From: Okapia johnstoni
Lineage: Eukaryota; Chordata; Mammalia; Artiodactyla; Giraffidae
Assembly: GCA_024291935.2 (NCBI GenBank)
Contig: CM044306.1
Span: forward strand, 3,296,501 to 3,360,500
Reading direction: 5' to 3'
Length of the DNA stretch: 64,000 nt
The notes beneath the pieces are model-generated. The model saw only the letters and a list, made by a program, of their open reading frames with translations. It was not told the origin of the DNA and did no database searches. This document shows positions 32,164 through 42,837 of this stretch, in pieces (within the stretch, counting starts at the first letter, position 1; every line of letters starts with the position of its first letter). Made by a program: the position numbers and the translations under genes.

Positions 32164-33069
32164 ATTAGATTAGGATTAGTCCTCCAAACTCTTCCTTTCA
32201 TCATCTGTTGAGTTTATTAGAGTTTATGTGTATGTGTGTCTTGTATGACTTTTTCTCAGGATTTATTCTTAAAATCATACCTTCCTTTGTCACTTACTCA
32301 TTTGCCCCTGACAATGAAGTAGACACATGTGTCACAGATAAATTGGAATCAGGGGATAGCCTGGGTTGGTATTTAGAATAAATGCAAAGTTTAACAAACT
32401 GACCCAGAAACAGCTGGCTGATTGGCACTACAAAGACATGGATGAAGTAATACCATGGAAAATCCCTGCAATCTTTGTGAGCTGCCCTCTCATTGAAGAT
32501 GCAGTATCAAGTCTCTGGTCCATCGTTTTGCCCCCAAACCATGGGCAGCTTCAGAAAAGAAGGCACTGAAGTGACTTGTCTCTTTCTAAATATATCTCAA
32601 AAAATAAACTCTGGTCCAGATATTCTGTTTAAGTTTGAGGACCATTTTGTCAGGAAATGTATAGTCCGTGTTACACTTAACAAGAAAGTGTTTATCCAAA
32701 GAGTTAATACGGATGAGTAATCTCACACTCAAATGCCAGTTCTCTGGAGGTGGGTGTCCCGTAAACAGCCAGACACTTTGAACTTATGGTTTTTACTTTA
32801 GGTCATCCCGCAACCACTAAAACAACACACTACTGTGGCGTTCTTCCCTGCTAAACCCAAACACACCCACCTCATGGAAACTTACTCTGGAAAAATGAGA
32901 AAGGAAAGTATAATATCTTCCTAGAGAAAACTCATGTTCAACTCCTGCATATTGATTAATCTTTCCCTGCAAAATGGAAAATTGCCCCAGCACGCTGGTT
33001 CTAGTCAGGGCCACCAGTTCTGGAGATTCAGCGAGTTGCTCTGAAGTGTCATCTGCACCTACAATTTCT
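32164..33069. other. unique sequence
   Basis: No gene or recognised repeat in 0.9 kb. Confidence 0.5.
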
Positions 33070-33264
33070 GGAATCCGCTGCAACTGCAGGAGACACAGGA
33101 GACGCAGGTTCAATTCCTGGGTTGGGAAGATGCCCTGGAGGAGAAAATGGCAATCCAATCCAGTCTTCTTGTCTGGAAGAGTCCACGGACAGAGCAGCCT
33201 GGCAGGTTATATAGTCCATAGGATCGCAAAAAGAGTTGGGGACAACTGAGGGACTAAACAACAA
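33070..33264 (+). mobile_element. Bov-tA SINE, 5' end lost
   Basis: Begins at gaatccgctgcaactgcagg inside the tRNA-like head (A box lost), B box gcaggttcaattcctgg, and body to gacaactgagggactaaac with (caa)n tail. Two duplicated gagac(a/g) steps lie near the B box. Confidence 0.88.
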
Positions 33265-33310
33265 TGAACTTTTCTGAGCGTGACCTGCTTGGGAGACAGG
33301 CTTGAGCTCT

Positions 33311-33368
33311 CCCTGCAATGGAGAGTTCCCTACTAGGTCATGGGATAAAGGGGTTCATGAGGAACAGA
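33311..33368 (-). repeat. non-SINE tail shared with 31.9 kb copy
   Basis: ccctgcaatggagagttccc, then catgggataaaggggttcat and gaggaacag. It aligns to 31907-31966 and ends where the SINE begins. Confidence 0.85.
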
Positions 33369-33560
33369 GGGTGGGTCGTGTCCCACACTTTGCGACCCCA
33401 TGGACTGTAGCCTGCCAGGCTCCTCCATCCATGGGATTGCCCAGGCAAAGATACTGGAGTGGGTTGCCATTTCCTTCTCCAGGGGATCTTCCCGACCCAG
33501 GGATCGAACCTGGGTCTCCGACAGGCAGACTCTTGACCCTCTGAGCCATAAGGGAAGCCC
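33369..33560 (-). mobile_element. Bov-tA SINE, full length
   Basis: ggtgggtcgtgtcccacac to gagccataagggaagccc; B-box complement gggatcgaacctgggtctcc intact, with a small deletion (tgcattggcagg lost) beside it. Confidence 0.93.
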
Positions 33561-34093
33561 ACACAGCTGAGATTGCATTTTATTTGTATGTAATGATTTT
33601 ATCTGTACATTCCACATGATGAGTTAAAGCAGTTAATTGGATTTTTTAGAACTTCAGATGAACTAAAAGAGGAAAGATAAAGAGAAGAGAGACAGAGAAG
33701 GATTTTGAAGCTTGAATTATTGTGATTTATTGCTTCTCAACTGCCAGGTCCCTGATCTGTTTTAATCGCTCGAAGGATGTGTTGAAAGTAAACTGTTACG
33801 CATAATAAAGAAGTTTGTGAAGGATTTATCATGGAAATATATGACTTAAGTAATCTTAAAAAGTTCTACTGAAGCATGTCTAAAAAGTGTTTCCCTGCAT
33901 TACTTTTTATAGATACCTAAAATAAACTCCTTTTTAAATTAAATTAATTTAATTTCACTAGTCCTTCTCCGTAGGCTGTATTCCAAAGCCCTGATTCTAG
34001 ATGATAAGACCAATGTTTGGTTTTGGTAATCAACTTTTTCTACCTTGTTTTATCTGTGGATTTAGTATAAGGAACTCTAAGACACAGATGGAA
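33561..34093. other. unique AT-rich sequence
   Basis: No gene or recognised repeat. Confidence 0.5.
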
Positions 34094-34288
34094 CTTTCCA
34101 GGTGGCTCAGTGGTGAAGAATCTGCCTACCAATGCGGGGACTCAGATTCATTCCCTGGGTCAGGAAGATCCCCTGGAGAAGGGAATGGCAACCCACTCCA
34201 GTATTCTTGCCTGGGAAATCCAATGGACAGAGGAACCTGGCTGCTACAGTCCATGGGGTCACAAAAGAGTCAGGACTCAGCAGTTGAG
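34094..34288 (+). mobile_element. Bov-tA SINE
   Basis: ctttccaggtggctcagtgg head, decayed B box (agattcattccctgg), and body to gagtcaggactcagcag. Confidence 0.9.
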
Positions 34289-34339
34289 AATGCACACAAG
34301 ACGCACACAAGCTGCCACACTTACTTACTTGGATGAGAT

Positions 34340-34460
34340 TAAATGCTACCATCTGTAAAACAGGGGTAATCATGCCTCTTCATGAGGTTGTTAGGAGAAT
34401 AAACTATTTACATACAACACTTACCCAACTGCTTCTGAGTAAGTTGCCATTGGTATTTAT
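34340..34460 (+). mobile_element. MIR SINE, 3' part
   Basis: catctgtaaaacaggggtaa, then catgaggttgttaggagaat and a decayed tail. This is the MIR core in sense orientation. Confidence 0.7.
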
Positions 34461-34574
34461 AAAAAGTAAATGGCTTGTAATACAGATCTTCTAAGGAAAT
34501 GAACCCTAATCTGTTCAGGTCTGTCATTATGGCCCCAGAACATTTCTTATCCATCATCAATGGATGACTGGGAT

Positions 34575-35200
34575 AAAAAAAGATGTAGAATAAATAATGG
34601 AATATTATTCAGTTCCATAAAAGAAGGAAATCCTGCCGTTTACAACAACATGAATGGACCTTCAGGGCACTATGCTAAGTGAGAAAAGTCATACAAAGAC
34701 TAATATAAGTGTTCACATCGCTTACGAAAGTGAAAGTGACAGTTGCTCAGTCGTGTCCGACTCTTTGCGACCCCATGGACTTTGCAACTCCATGGACAGT
34801 ACATGGAATTCTCCAGGCCATAATAATATCACTTACAGTGGAACTAAATAAGCTGAAATCATAAAACAGAGAGTAGATTGTTTGTTACCAGCGACTGGTG
34901 GATGGGAGAATTTGGGAGTTTCGGCCAAATGGAACAAACTTTCAGTTAGAAGGTGAACTGGAGAACTAATGTATAGCATTATGATTATAGTCAACAATAC
35001 TGTATCATATATTTTAAATATGCTAACAGACTAGATCTTAAATGCTGTCACCATAAAAGAGAAATAATGATTGTGTGACTAGACAGAGGTTTTAGGTAAT
35101 GCTATAGTGGTAGTCATATTGCAACATATATATGTGTCAAACCTATTTGTACACCTTAACACAGTGCTAAATGTCAATTATGTCTCAATTTTTTAAGGAA
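34575..35200 (+). mobile_element. L1 LINE 3' UTR, interrupted by a SINE
   Basis: aatggaatattattcagttcc, aacatgaatggaccttcag, ctatgctaagtgagaaaag. After the SINE: gattgtttgttaccagcgac, then atagtcaacaatactgtatc and tatttgtacaccttaac. This is the 3' UTR of an older mammalian L1 (L1MA-like). Confidence 0.82.
34726..34819 (-). mobile_element. Bov-tA SINE, 5'-truncated, inside L1
   Basis: gaaagtgacagttgctcag, gcgaccccatggac, then an abridged body ending ctccaggcc. The ccatggac segment occurs twice. atcgcttac (34717-34725) and atcacttac (34828-34836) look like the target-site duplication. Confidence 0.88.
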
Positions 35201-35287
35201 AGTCTTTATATGGAAACTGAATTCTCTCTAGATACAAAAGTTCAAGTTCAAAGATTTTTCTTCTAGACTTTCTTCCATCACTCGTTT

Positions 35288-35475
35288 TTTAAAGATTTTT
35301 TTTAATGTGGATCATTTATAATCTTTATTAAATTTGTTATAATATTGCTTTTCTGTGTTATGTTTCAGTTTTTCGGCCGCAAGGCATGTGGGATCTTAGG
35401 TCCCAGACCAAGAATCAAACCTGCACCCCCAGCATTGGAAGACAAAGTCTCAACCACCGGACCACCAGGGAAGTC
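35288..35475 (-). mobile_element. CHR-type SINE, long-tailed form
   Basis: The T-rich left end contains tggatcatttataatc, then ggccgcaaggcatgtggg, B-box complement, and ccaccggaccaccagggaag. Confidence 0.88.
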
Positions 35476-36004
35476 TGTTCTTAGAGATACTTGAAATAAC
35501 CTGCATATCTCTCCTTTCTAGCAACAACTTCATCCTCTAAGAACAACCATTCTTTGAACCTTTTCTCTCCAGACTGAAGGGCTATGTTGAGGACTAAATC
35601 ACTTTAAAGAAGGGCCCGAGAGCAGCAGTTATTTGCATTTCATTTGCAAACAAAGATGCCTGGTGTTTTAAGCTCCCTTTAATTACCATGCTTATTTAGT
35701 CAACAAGGTAACTAAAGAGCATTTCATTTTCAAGTGTTCAATAAATACTTGACAACTGGTTACCAAAGGTTCAGTCATAGTGCAAAAAAGAGATTGATGT
35801 TGTAACATAGCTGGTGAACGTAGACTTGGATGGACTTTTATTGACATATCCCTCTTCTAGGTTTAGAAGGAACTTGAGATAACTACATATACTCTTTTAA
35901 CAAGCAGGCTGGTGGGCTGTACTACTTCAACAAACACACATTTTTCTAGCTGAAAATAATTTAGTATCTCTATTTAAATCCATATTGCTAGTTACATATA
36001 TAAT
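35476..36004. other. unique sequence
   Basis: No recognised repeat. 35620-35770 has a TAAT/ATTTGCA-rich texture of the kind seen in conserved noncoding DNA, which I cannot test here. Confidence 0.45.
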
Positions 36005-36220
36005 GTGTGTGCTCAGTTGCTCAGTAGTGTCTGACTGTTTGCAGCCCTGTGGATTGCATCCTGCCAGGCTCCTCTGTCCATGGAATTTTCCAGGCAAAAA
36101 CACTGGAGTGGGTTGCCATTTCCTTATTTAGGGGATCTTCCTGACCCAGGGATCAAATCAGTATCTCTTGTGCCTCCTGCATTGCAGGCAGATTCTATAC
36201 TACTGTGCCAATTGGGAAGT

Positions 36221-36222
<2 letters not shown>
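36005..36222 (-). mobile_element. Bov-tA SINE, full length
   Basis: gtgctcagttgctcagtagtg to tactgtgccaattgggaag; the B box is decayed (gggatcaaatcag). Confidence 0.92.

Positions 36223-36253
<31 letters not shown>
36223..36253. repeat. (TG)n microsatellite
   Basis: About 15 TG units starting right at the SINE 5' end. Confidence 0.95.
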
Positions 36254-36255
<2 letters not shown>

Positions 36256-36397
36256 CTGTCAATTTTAATCAGATGGTGCTACATACGCCTGATCAAAGAT
36301 GATTAGAAATAATTTAATCTTAAATAACATTTTCATAGAGTTCATGATTTCCCACACCTCAGGTCTAATTATAAACTCTAAGATAAATTAATTAGAT

Positions 36398-36559
36398 AAA
36401 TAGTTTGTGTTCTCGAAGAAAGTGTCCATTTTATCTAATTTACCTAATTAATTTGGAGAAGGCAATGGCAGAGTACTGGAGTGGGTTGCCATTGCCTTCT
36501 CCGAATTAATTAGGTAAATTAGATAAAATGGACAGTTTCTTTGAGAACACAAACTATTT
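36398..36559. repeat. fold-back: 73-base arms, 16-base loop
   Basis: The left arm (36398-36470) and right arm (36487-36559) are reverse complements over 73 bases with about three mismatches, at 36413, 36422 and 36454 in the left arm. The loop (36471-36486) is gagtactggagtgggt. The apex is SINE-derived: 36472-36502 is the complement of the Bov-A motif ggagaaggcaatggcaaccc, while the lower stem is AT-rich unique sequence. Confidence 0.95.
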
Positions 36560-36609
36560 AACTTATTGAAGAAAAGAATCTGAATATAGCTATAAAGTAA
36601 GGAGATTTA

Positions 36610-38316
36610 ATTACTAATAAAAAATCTTCCCTCAGTGAAATGTCTGGGTCCAGAGAGCTTCACAGGTGAGTTCTACCAAACATGGAAAGAAGAATTCACA
36701 CCGATACTGCACAAACTCTTCTAAAAAAAAGAATGAAGAGAACACCTCGTTACACCAGGCTGATTTTACCCTTACACCAAAACCAGACAAAGCATGATAA
36801 GAAAACTACAGACCTATGCCTTTCATGAATTCAAATATGAAAATCCTCAACAAAGTGCTAGCAAACTGAATCTAGTGCTGTATTTAAAAAAAAAACAAAA
36901 AACTGTATATACTGTGAACTTGACAGATTTACCTAGGAATGTAAGGTTGGTTCAACATAAGACTGTCAATCAATTAAATACCCTATACTAATAGAATAAA
37001 GGAAAAAAAACACATGATCATGTTCATAAATACAGAGAGAATAAGTGACTAAATTTTCATCCTTTAATGAGAAAAGTACGCTACAAACACCAAGTTTTTT
37101 GAGGAAACTCTTTCAAACCAATAATCTGTAAAAAGATCACAGCCAGCATCATATTTAATGGCGAAAGAATGAAACCCTTTCTCGTAAGATCAGGAATAAG
37201 CTGAGGACATTTGCTCTCACCACTTCTATTCAACATTATACTGGAATTTCTAGCCAGGGTAATTAGGCAAGTAATTGAAATAAAGACCATTCAGATCGGA
37301 AAGAAAGAAGCAAAACTTCCTCTATTTGCAGATAATGTGAGTTTGGATATAGAAAATCCAAAAGAATAAACGGAAATATTCTTAACACTAATAAAAGAGC
37401 TCAGTAAGTTGCAAGATATACAGATCAATACATAAAAATCAATTTTATTTTTATACACTAGCAATAAAAGTCTGAATTTAAATTCAGAAAATTTCATTTA
37501 CAGAAGCATCCAAAAGAATAAAATACACAGGGATAAATTTAGCAAAAAAAGTACTCATATTGTTAAAACTGAAAAAAAAAATAAACCTTATATTGTGAAA
37601 ACTAAAAAAAAAAATATTGCTGAAAGAAATTAAAGAAAATCTAAATAAATGGGAAACAACCCAAATTCATGAATCAGAACACTTATTATGCTTATTTCGT
37701 TAAAATGAAAATATGTTCCGCAGTGTTCTATGGGTTCAATACAATCCTTATCCAAATCTCAGAAAGTTTTTTTTTTTTTTTGGCTGAAAATGATAAGCTG
37801 ATCCTAGAATTCATATGGAAATTCAGTGATAGCCAAGAACAACAGGAAGAAAAGCACAGGTGGTGGATTCATGTTTAGACTCCTGTCTAAACTTAATGCG
37901 GAGCTAGAGTAACGAAAACTGTGTGGTGCCCGTACCAGGATGGACACGCAGATCAGTGCAAGAGAATTAAGGGCCCAGTGATACACTCACATTTACAGTC
38001 ACTTGACTTTTAACAAGAGTGCCAAGACAACCCAATATGGAAAGAACAGTCTTTTCAACAAAGAGTGCGGGGACAATTAGGTAGTCTCGTGAAAAACTGA
38101 AATCGAACACTCTCCTCACTTGCACGTAAATTAACTACTGGAATCATTTAAACTTAAATGTAAGAGCTAAAATTATAAAACTCTTAGTAGAAAGCACGGG
38201 ACTAGATCTTCAAGACTTGGGTTTCACAAAGCTTTCTTAGATATGATTGCAAAACCACAGTGATGAAAGGAAAAAAAAAAGATAAATTGTACTTGATCAA
38301 AAATGAAACTTGTACA
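36610..38316 (+). mobile_element. old L1, ORF2 reverse transcriptase region
   Basis: L1 ORF2 phrases in sense order: tgtctgggtccagagagctt, taccaaacatggaaag, gaatgtaaggttggttcaac, then ttctattcaacattatactg, agccagggtaattaggcaag and, in degraded form, ctatttgcagataatgtgag (the FADD/YADD site read as F-A-D-N). Later parts match the region before the 3' UTR. Many stops and frameshifts, so it does not code. Its downstream portions resume after each insertion, up to 41640. Confidence 0.85.
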
Positions 38317-38513
38317 TTCCCTGATGCTGGGAAAGATGGAAGGCAAAAGGAGAAGAAAGTGGCAGAGGATGAGACAGCTACATTGCATCGCTGACTCAAT
38401 GGACATGAGTCTGAGCAAACTCCAGGAGATACTGAGGGACAGGGAAGCCTGGCGTGCGGCCGTCCACGGGGTCGCAAAGAGTCGGACACGAGTTAGAGAC
38501 TGAACAACAACCA
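38317..38513 (+). mobile_element. BovB 3' end inside L1
   Basis: ccctgatgctgggaaagatgg, then gcaaactccaggagatac and the end gagtcggacacgagttagag with (aac)n. L1 sequence resumes at 38514 (gacaattcacagaatt). Confidence 0.92.
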
Positions 38514-38710
38514 AAGGATATCATTGAGAAATTAAAAGACAATTCACAGAATTGTGCTTGCAAACCATATCTCTGAAAAGGTAATTAAATCTAGAAGCCA
38601 ACACAATATTGTAAAGCAGTTTTCCTCCAATTAAAAATCAATTTAAAAAATAATACAAAAAAATCTCGAATATATAAAAAATTCTTCCAACCCAACAATA
38701 AAAAATATTC
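38514..38710 (+). mobile_element. old L1 continued, holding a 66-base L1 tail
   Basis: L1 phrases gacaattcacagaattg and gcaaaccatatctctg lead to 38597. At 38598-38663 sits a younger ruminant L1 tail (aagccaacacaatattgtaa, cctccaattaaaaatc, A-rich end). The old L1 then resumes with gaatatataaaaaattc and ccaacaataaaaaatattc. taaatctag before and aaaatctcg after the tail may be its target-site duplication. Confidence 0.75.
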
Positions 38711-40366
38711 ACTTTGGTTCATTTGCTCAGTTGTTTCTGATTCCTTGTGACCTCATGGACTACAGCATGTGAGGCTTCCCGTCCATCACCAACACCTGGA
38801 GCATGCTCAAGCTCGTGTCCATCGAGTCTGTGATGCCATCCAACCATCTCATCCTCTGTCGTCCCCTTCTCCTCCCACTTTCAATCTTTCCCAGCATCAG
38901 GGTCTAGTCCACTGAGTCAGTTCTTCGCATCAGGCAGCCAAAGTATCAGTCCTTCCAATGAATATTCAGGACTGATTTCCTTTAGGATTGACTAGTTTAT
39001 CTCCTTGATGTCGAAGGGACTCTCAGGAGTCTTCTTCAGCACAACAGTTCAAAAGCATCAATCCTTCGGTGCTCAGCTTTCGTTATAGTCCAACTCTCAC
39101 ATCCATACATGACTACTGGAAAAACCATAGCTTTGACTAGATGGACCTTTGTCGGCAAAGTAATGTCTCTGCTTTTTAATATGCTGTCTAGGTTGATCAT
39201 AGCTTTTCTTCCAAGGAGCAAGCATCTTTTAACTTCATGGCTGCAGTCACCACCTACAGTGATTTTGGAGCCCAAGAAAATAAAGTCTCTCACTGTTTCC
39301 ATGGTTTTCCAATCTATTTGCCAAGAAGTGATGGGACTGGATGCCATGATCTCAGTTTTTTGAATGTTGAGCTTTAAGCCAGCTTTTTCCACTCTCCTCT
39401 TTCACTTTCATCAAGAGGCTCTTTAGTTCTTCATTTTCTCCCATTAGGGTGGTGTCATCTGTGTATCTGAGTTTCTCCCAGCAATCTTGATTCCAGCTTG
39501 TGCTTCATCCAGCCCAGTAAATTAAATAAATAGGGTGACAATATACAGCCTTGACATACTCCTTTCCCGATTTGGAACCAGTCTGTTGTTCCATGTCCAG
39601 TTCTAACTTTTGCTTCCTGACCTGCATACAGATTTCTCAGGAGGCAGGTCAGGTGCTCTGGTATTCCCACCTCTTGAAGAATTTTCCACAGTTTGTGGTG
39701 ATCCACACAGTCAAAGGCTTTGGAGTAGTCAGTAAAGCAGAAGTAGATGTCTTTCTGGAAGTCTCTTGCTTTTTCTATGATCCAACAGATGTTGAAAATT
39801 TGATCTCTGGTTCCTCTGCCTTTTCTAAATCCAGCTTGAACATCTGGACGTTCTCAGTTCAGGTACTGTTGAAGCCTGGCTTGGAGAATTTTGAGCATTA
39901 CTTTGCTAGTGGGTGAGATGAGTGCAATTGTGCAGTAGTTTGAACCTTCTTTTGCATTGCCTTTCTTTGGGATTGAAATGAAAACTGACCTTTTCCAGCC
40001 CTGTGGTGACTGCTGAGTTTTTCAAATTTGCTGGAATATTGAGTTCAGCACTTTCACAGCATCATCTTTTAGGATTTGAAAGAGCACAACTGGAATTTTA
40101 TCACCTCCACTAGCTTTGTTCGTAGTGATGCTTCATAAGGCCCACTTGACTTTGCATTCCAGGATGTCTGGCTCTGGGTGAGTGATCACACTATCATGGT
40201 TATCCGGGTCATGAAGATCTTTTTTGTACAGGTCTTCTGTGTATTCTTGCCACCTCTTCTTAATATTTTCTGCTTCTGTTAGGTCCATACAGTTTCTGTC
40301 CTTTATTGTGCCCATCTTTGCATGAAATGTTCCCGTGGTGTCTCTAATGTTCCCTTGGTATCTCAA
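38711..40366 (-). mobile_element. BovB LINE, 1.65 kb, inserted in L1
   Basis: Its 3' end is at 38711 (gctcagttgtttctgattcc). It runs through 3' UTR and reverse transcriptase to the segment upstream of the RT domain (tttgcatgaaatgttccc at 40317). Small deletions remove the YAEYIMRNAG region (near 39515) and part of the YADD neighbourhood. At its right end a 19-base tandem repeat (tgttcccgtggtgtctctaa, tgttcccttggtatctcaa) abuts the next SINE. L1 flanks both sides of the whole group. Confidence 0.95.
39036..40330 (-). pseudogene. BovB reverse transcriptase, broken
   Basis: Three separated frames remain. 40133-40330 carries GTFHAKMGTIKDRN and KKRWQEYTEDLYKKDL, just upstream of the RT domain. 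39455-39706 carries LTCLLRNLYAGQEAKVRTGH and WFQIGKGVCQGC, then goes out of register at a deletion before YADD. 39036-39392 carries the C-terminal LNIQKTEIMAS and VVMYGCESWT. Frameshifts and deletions separate them, so no active enzyme can be made. Confidence 0.92.
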
Positions 40367-40554
40367 GCTTCCCTTGTAGCTCAGCTGGTAAGGAATCTGC
40401 CTGCAATGCAGGAGACCTGGGTTCAATCCCTGGGTTGGGAAGATCCCCCGGAGAAGGGAAAGGCTACCCACTGTAGTATTTTGGCCGAGAGCATTCCATG
40501 TACTCTTTAGTCCATGGTGTCGCAAAGAGTCATACACAACTGAACAACTTTCAG

Positions 40555-40555
<1 letters not shown>
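40367..40555 (+). mobile_element. Bov-tA SINE next to BovB
   Basis: gcttcccttgtagctcagc head, B box gggttcaatccctggg, and body to cacaactgaacaactttcag. It leads directly into (CA)n. Confidence 0.93.

Positions 40556-40585
<30 letters not shown>
40556..40585. repeat. (CA)n microsatellite
   Basis: About 15 CA units grown from the SINE tail; translation yields the Cys-Val runs of a spurious minus-strand frame. Confidence 0.95.
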
Positions 40586-40587
<2 letters not shown>

Positions 40588-40621
40588 CACAGACACATAT
40601 AAGTCTAATAAGCACATGAAA

Positions 40622-40821
40622 GTGTTAGTTGCTCAGTCATGTCCAACTCTTTGTGATCCCATGGACTATTGCCTGCCAGGCTCCTCTGTCCACGGGATTC
40701 TTCAGTCAAGAATACTGGAGTGTGTAGCCATTCCCTTCTCCAAGGGATCTTCCCAATACAGGGATTGAACCTGGGTCTCCTGCATTGCAGGCAGATTCTT
40801 TATCATCTGAGCCACCAGGGA
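40622..40821 (-). mobile_element. Bov-tA SINE in L1, exact TSD
   Basis: gtgttagttgctcagtcatg to gagccaccaggga. Flanked by an exact agcacatgaaa (40611-40621 and 40822-40832), which is itself L1 sequence. Confidence 0.96.
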
Positions 40822-40888
40822 AGCACATGAAAAGATGCTCAATATCATTGTAGATAAAGGATGTAGGCAGACGTTACTCTAAGATATG

Positions 40889-41000
40889 TGAAAGTCACTC
40901 AGTCATGCCAGACTCTTGAGACCTCATGGACTGTAGCCTGCAAGGTACCTCTGTCCATGGAATTTTCCAGGCAAGAATACTGAAGTGGGTTTCCATTTCC
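40889..41000 (-). mobile_element. Bov-tA SINE, 5'-truncated, with TSD
   Basis: gaaagtcactcagtcatgcc to gggtttccatttcc. The tRNA-like head is missing, yet the copy has a 14-base target-site duplication: tactctaagatatg (40875-40888) and tattctaagatatg (41001-41014). It therefore inserted already truncated. Confidence 0.94.
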
Positions 41001-41014
41001 TATTCTAAGATATG

Positions 41015-41640
41015 CAAGATATGCAAATAGAAAATAATCACATGGAAAGATTCTCAGTGTCATCAACCATTAGTAAAATGCAAATCAAAACCACAATCTA
41101 TGTCACAATTTAATAACATTTTACACACATCAGGATGGGTATAATGAAAACAACAACAAAAAAATAACTAGTGCTTGTGAAAATGTGGAAAAATCAGAAT
41201 GCTTATACACTGCTAGAGAGAATGTAAAGTGGTAATGTCACTTTGTAAAACATTTGACAGATCCTCCAAACTGTAAATGTAGAGTTACCATATGACCCAG
41301 AAATTCCATTACTAGATACATACTCTGGAGAAGCGAAACCTTATGCCCACATAAAAACTTGTACACAAATTTTTATAGCAGCTGTATTTATAATAGCCAG
41401 AAAGTGAAAACAACTCAAATATCCATCAACTGGTGAGTGAATACATAAAAGGCAACACATTGGTGCCGTGGGATATTATTTGGCAATATAAACCCACGAA
41501 GAATCTATATATACTGTGACATGTATAAATCTCAAAAGCCCTTATGCTAAGCAGAAGAAGCCAGTCACAAAAGCCCACAAGCTGTGTGATTCCATTTACT
41601 TTTAAAAGAAAAGCAATAAAAAACTTCATTAATGCTCGTC
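41015..41640 (+). mobile_element. old L1, 3' end region
   Basis: Continuation of the L1 that began at 36610: gtaaaatgcaaatcaaaac, catcaggatgggtataatg, ccatatgacccagaaattcc, tttataatagccagaaag, and gctgtgtgattccatttac at the end. Confidence 0.85.
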
Positions 41641-42455
41641 TATCACGCATTCTAACATTTGAACGTGTAGCGTTTCACTGTGTGTGCCTCTGAGCAAGAG
41701 AACGAAAGGTGTACTAAATTCTATCTCCACAGCTTCAGCGATTAGACGGACGTGTCCTTCTAGAGTAAAAAATACCTAGGGAAGACACAAAATTAGGGTT
41801 AATCTAGTTTTCTAAGCGGTAAAAGTAAAGCCTGCGCTTGGTTAGATTTTGTAGAATCGTTAACCATTCTTTAAAAATTCTGAGCATCCGATGTAAAACA
41901 CAGATACATCTCTTTCTTGAAACCCACAAAAATTGTATTTCTTCTGGGAGGAGCTCACAGCATTTACCAGAGTGAATGATGAAAGTGCTCCTTACTTTGG
42001 GTTGTAAATTCTTCCCAGATCTTATTCCTATATGACTAGACAAACCAGTCCCGACATAATTCACTGAAGAGTTTATTTTCTTCACCAGCATTTGGAAACA
42101 TATACTACGAGTCACTATCGGAACTTGGTACTACAGATAAAATGTTTGACAGACACAGAGCTAAAGGAATTAACGTGGGGTATGGGAACTAGATGGGTAG
42201 AGACTGAAGATCACTCTGCTTTCAAACTGCAATGGAGAAGCCTCTGAAGAATCCCTTGGACGGTAAGAAGGTCAAGCCAAAAAGCACACTCTAGAATTTG
42301 GTGAGAGCCACTTCATGGAGGTTCCAGAATCAGGCTGGGTGGCTGGGTGTGGAGTGAGTGGGTTGGTAGGAGAATCGATGTAGACAGTGAAGAAGCATCA
42401 TTCAGAAAGCTTTGCGAGCAATAAGGTGGTAGGCTTATTTTTCTGGTATTCAACT
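41641..42455. other. unique sequence
   Basis: No recognised repeat. A 103-codon minus frame at 41804-42115 has no domain I know. Confidence 0.5.
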
Positions 42456-42649
42456 GTTTCCCTGGTGGCTCAGCTGGTAAAGAATCCACCTGCAATGTGG
42501 GAAACCTGGGCTCAACCCCTGGGTTTGGAAGATCCTCTGGAGAAGGGAACGGCTACCCACTCCAGTATTCTGGCCTGAAGAATTCCATGGACTGTGTATT
42601 CCATGGGGTTGCAAAGAGTTGGATAAAACTAAACGACTTTGACTTTCAC
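42456..42649 (+). mobile_element. Bov-tA SINE, full length
   Basis: gtttccctggtggctcagc head to actaaacgactttgactttc end; B box partly decayed (gggctcaacccctgg). Confidence 0.93.
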
Positions 42650-42710
42650 CGCAGGGTGGTAGGAGGAAGCAGTTGCAGACAATTTCCTTCATTTGTAAAA
42701 AGAATTTCAG

Positions 42711-42828
42711 TGAATTCCCTGGCGATCTGGTGGTTAGGACCATGTGCTCTCACTGCTAGGGGCCCAGGTTCAATCCCTGGTCTGGGGACTAAGATCCTGC
42801 AAGCCATGGGGTAAAGCCATAAAAAAAA
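42711..42828 (+). mobile_element. CHR-type SINE with TSD
   Basis: tgaattccctggcgatctgg head, B box aggttcaatccctgg, and actaagatcctgcaagcc body with poly(A). aaaagaatttcag before (42698-42710) and aaaagaattttatg after look like the target-site duplication. Confidence 0.9.
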
Positions 42829-42837
42829 AAGAATTTT

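Noticed and set aside
31921..32211. 96-codon plus frame and similar frames of 60-130 codons elsewhere
   Set aside because: They are Bov-tA SINE translations (recurring phrases such as GLPFPSPGDLPDPGIEP and GVGCHFLLQGIF), not genes.
39551..39916. 121-codon plus frame, and the matching one at 63168-63533
   Set aside because: Opposite strand of the BovB reverse transcriptase; both copies show it only because the element is shared.
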